A stretch of DNA of 64,000 nucleotides from Aquitalea aquatica. GTDB taxonomy: Bacteria; Pseudomonadota; Gammaproteobacteria; Burkholderiales; Chromobacteriaceae. Location of the stretch: positions 26,103 to 90,102 of the forward strand of contig NZ_JACERN010000047.1 of assembly GCF_013911085.1 (NCBI RefSeq), in the 5' to 3' direction. Made by a program: the position numbers and the translations under genes. The notes under the pieces were generated by a model. The model was not told the origin of the DNA, did not search any database, and was given only the letters and a program-made list of their open reading frames with translations. Position 1 is the first letter of the stretch, and every line of letters starts with the position of its first letter. Below are positions 62,355 to 64,000 of this stretch, piece by piece.

Positions 62355-63508
62355 TCAAGGCGCTGATTGCCGTCAACGCCGGCTCCTCCACCCTCAAGTT
62401 CCGCGCCTACGCCATGGATGGCGGCGCACTGCTGATGCGCGGCCTGATCGACCACTTTGGCCAGAAGCACACCAGCCTCAGCCTGCACGACACCCTGCAC
62501 CAGCAACTGGAAGAACGCGAATTGGGTGATGACAGCCGCGAGGCTGCCGTTGCCGCCATGATCAACACCCTGGCCGACCACGGCATCGCGGTCGCCGCCG
62601 TGGTGCATCGGGTGGTGCATGGCGGCAGTCGCTTCCACGCAGTCACCCGGCTGGATGAGGACAGTTGCCAGGCACTAGAGGCATATATCCCGCTGGCCCC
62701 GCTACACCAGCCGGTCAGCCTGCAGGTGATCGAAGCGTTTCGCGCGCTCGACCCCGCGCTGCCGCAGCTGGCCTGCTTTGATACCGCCTTTCACGCAAGC
62801 CAGCCGGAAGTGGCTACCCGCTTCGGCATTGCCCGCCACTGGCACGACGAAGGCGTACGCCGCTACGGCTTTCACGGCCTGTCCTATGCCTCCATCACCC
62901 GCAAGCTGGCTAGCCTGGGGTTGGCCGATGCCATGGTAGCGGTGTGCCATCTGGGCAGTGGCTCCAGCGCCTGCGCCATCCAGCAAGGCCGCAGCGTGGC
63001 CTCCAGCATGGGGTTTTCTGCAGTAGATGGCCTGATGATGGGCACGCGACCGGGTTATCTGGACCCGGAAGTGGTGCTGTACTGGATGGAACACGAAGGC
63101 ATGGGTGTGGGCGAGGTACGGCGCGAACTATACAAAAACTCCGGTCTGCTGGGGGTATCCGGTGGTGTGTCCGCCGACATGCGCGAACTGCTGGCCAGCA
63201 GCCTGCCGGCAGCGCGTGAGGCGGTGGAGCTGTTCTGCTATCGCATCGTGCGCGAGATCACCTCGCTGGCGGGAGCCATGAAGGGGCTGGACGCCATCAT
63301 CTTTACCGCAGGCATTGGTGAGCATTCGGCTGAAGTACGCGGCCGCGTGTTGGGTCAACTGGGCTGGCTGGGCTTTGAAGCCGATCACGCCGCCAATCTG
63401 GCCCATGCACGGCAATTGACCAGCGCCGGCAGCCCGCATCACGCTTACGTACTGGCTACCGATGAAGAAGGGGAAATGGCCAGCCAGGCCTTTGCCCTGC
63501 TGGGCTGA
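62351..63508 (+). CDS. ackA: Acetate kinase
   Basis: 385 residues, GTG start overlapping the phosphotransacylase stop (GTGA), so translationally coupled. ASKHA-fold motifs: 'VNAGSSTLKFRAY' (phosphate-1), 'RVVHGGSRF', the catalytic Arg/Glu region 'YGFHGLSYASITRKLA', 'CHLGSGSSACAIQQGRSV', 'FTAGIGEHSAEVRGRV'. It makes ATP from acetyl phosphate. A bidirectional terminator follows. Confidence 0.95.
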   Translation: MIKALIAVNAGSSTLKFRAYAMDGGALLMRGLIDHFGQKHTSLSLHDTLHQQLEERELGDDSREAAVAAMINTLADHGIAVAAVVHRVVHGGSRFHAVTRLDEDSCQALEAYIPLAPLHQPVSLQVIEAFRALDPALPQLACFDTAFHASQPEVATRFGIARHWHDEGVRRYGFHGLSYASITRKLASLGLADAMVAVCHLGSGSSACAIQQGRSVASSMGFSAVDGLMMGTRPGYLDPEVVLYWMEHEGMGVGEVRRELYKNSGLLGVSGGVSADMRELLASSLPAAREAVELFCYRIVREITSLAGAMKGLDAIIFTAGIGEHSAEVRGRVLGQLGWLGFEADHAANLAHARQLTSAGSPHHAYVLATDEEGEMASQAFALLG

Positions 63509-63565
63509 AACACGGGTCGTGGCACTGGCGCAACAAAGCCGAGGCTAAGCTGGCCCGGAAAACAC

Positions 63566-63595
63566 AAAAGGCCCCGCACTTGCGGGGCCTTTTTG
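63566..63595. terminator. Bidirectional terminator between ackA and rpsT
   Basis: AAAAGGCCCCGCA-CTT-TGCGGGGCCTTTT-type stem (13 bp, 3-base loop) with A and T tracts, between the convergent genes. Confidence 0.9.
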
Positions 63596-63620
63596 CGTAT
63601 TCGTCAGCGCTGGGCTGGGA

Positions 63621-63884
63621 TCAGGCCATGGCCTTGATCTGAGCAGACAGACGGCTCTTATGACGAGCTGCCTTGTTCTTGTGGAACACGCCTTTGTCAG
63701 CGATACGGTCGATTACTTTGGTGGAAGCGTGGAACACAACCTTGGCCGCAGCCTTGTCACCACCTTCAATTGCCTTGAGCACTTTCTTTACTGCAGTACG
63801 GAACGCAGTACGCAGGCTGGCGTTATGCGCGCGCTGCTTAAGGGCTGTGCGTGCACGCTTGCGAGCTTGTGCGCTGTTAGCCAT
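63621..63884 (-). CDS. rpsT: 30S ribosomal protein S20
   Basis: 87 residues from the ATG preceded by AGGAGAAAGATTC, beginning [21 protein letters not shown]. Lysine/arginine-rich all-helical protein of S20 size and sequence ('[17 protein letters not shown]', '[23 protein letters not shown]'). It binds 16S rRNA in 30S assembly. Preceded by a very good promoter (63922-63950). Confidence 0.97.
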   Translation of the reverse strand: MANSAQARKRARTALKQRAHNASLRTAFRTAVKKVLKAIEGGDKAAAKVVFHASTKVIDRIADKGVFHKNKAARHKSRLSAQIKAMA

Positions 63885-63921
63885 GAATCTTTCTCCTGAT
63901 GAGCGGAATCTGAAACCCGCG

Positions 63922-63950
63922 ATTCTAAGCCTTAAACTCAGGTTTTGCAA
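63922..63950 (-). promoter_or_regulatory. Strong sigma-70 promoter of rpsT
   Basis: On the minus strand TTGCAA (63945-63950) and TAGAAT (63922-63927) are exactly 17 bases apart, 38 bases before the start codon. Confidence 0.8.
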
Positions 63951-64000
63951 CAATAAACCCGCCAGCGTAAACTAGCCGGCTTGCTCAACCCGCCCTCCCC

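Overview
The window is a stretch of chromosome from a GC-rich (about 60%) betaproteobacterium. Gene content and order (mltG-tmk-holB-pilZ-tatD, fmdB-DUF502-aspS, ppsA/ppsR divergent, rpsT next to a fermentative cluster) fit the Neisseriales, most likely Chromobacteriaceae (an Aquitalea/Chromobacterium/Vogesella-like organism). The genus is an inference. I see no prophage, integrase, transposase, CRISPR array, rRNA or tRNA. The genes are chromosomal housekeeping and metabolic genes separated by compact intergenic regions, and most of the unusual signals lie in those regions.

Layout. 0-6.8 kb: small periplasmic protein; a copper operon (multicopper oxidase then csoR, with a CsoR-type operator in front); rlmB; a large membrane PAS-GGDEF-EAL protein. 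7-13.6 kb: mfd, an orphan ClpP-like protease with an acidic head and basic tail, a cupin, a DMT exporter and an AraC regulator. 13.7-20 kb: adhE, a secreted beta-carbonic anhydrase, a second DMT exporter, and an atypical SDR divergent from a LysR regulator. 21-22.5 kb: a UbiH-family monooxygenase. 22.6-30.4 kb: an arginine-transaminase catabolic cluster (aruI, aruH, a four-gene amino-acid ABC importer) read from one sigma-54 promoter and divergent from a sigma-54 activator. 30.4-32.6 kb: carnitine monooxygenase genes cntA-cntB. 32.8-36.9 kb: a BOF-family protein, ppsA and its regulator ppsR.

37-41 kb: trpS preceded by a short leader peptide with three consecutive Trp codons and a terminator hairpin (an attenuator), then a set of four genes (GATase-like protein, chorismate-mutase-like protein, CreA, YdcF). 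41-45.9 kb: the mltG-tmk-holB-pilZ-tatD-MBL operon on the minus strand. 46-49.9 kb: a DUF3313-like protein, PsiF, a GntR/MFS pair and a conserved unknown. 49.9-53.7 kb: a YbbA/YbbP-type ABC system whose start codon abuts that of divergent tesA. 53.7-57.4 kb: two overlapping diguanylate cyclases, a 2-Cys peroxiredoxin and a small conserved protein. 57.5-64 kb: aspS-DUF502-fmdB, divergent fabI-phosphotransacylase-ackA, and rpsT.

How parts work together. The aru cluster imports a basic amino acid and converts arginine to 4-guanidinobutyraldehyde under sigma-54 control. adhE and the phosphotransacylase/ackA pair provide acetyl-CoA overflow routes. PpsA is controlled by PpsR. The copper operon appears self-regulated by CsoR. 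Two families of dispersed intergenic repeats are present: a ~77 bp palindromic element (two full copies and one partial) and a ~150-170 bp element (two copies). The items I consider most worth pursuing are the trpS attenuator, the sigma-54 arginine-transaminase regulon and these two repeat families.
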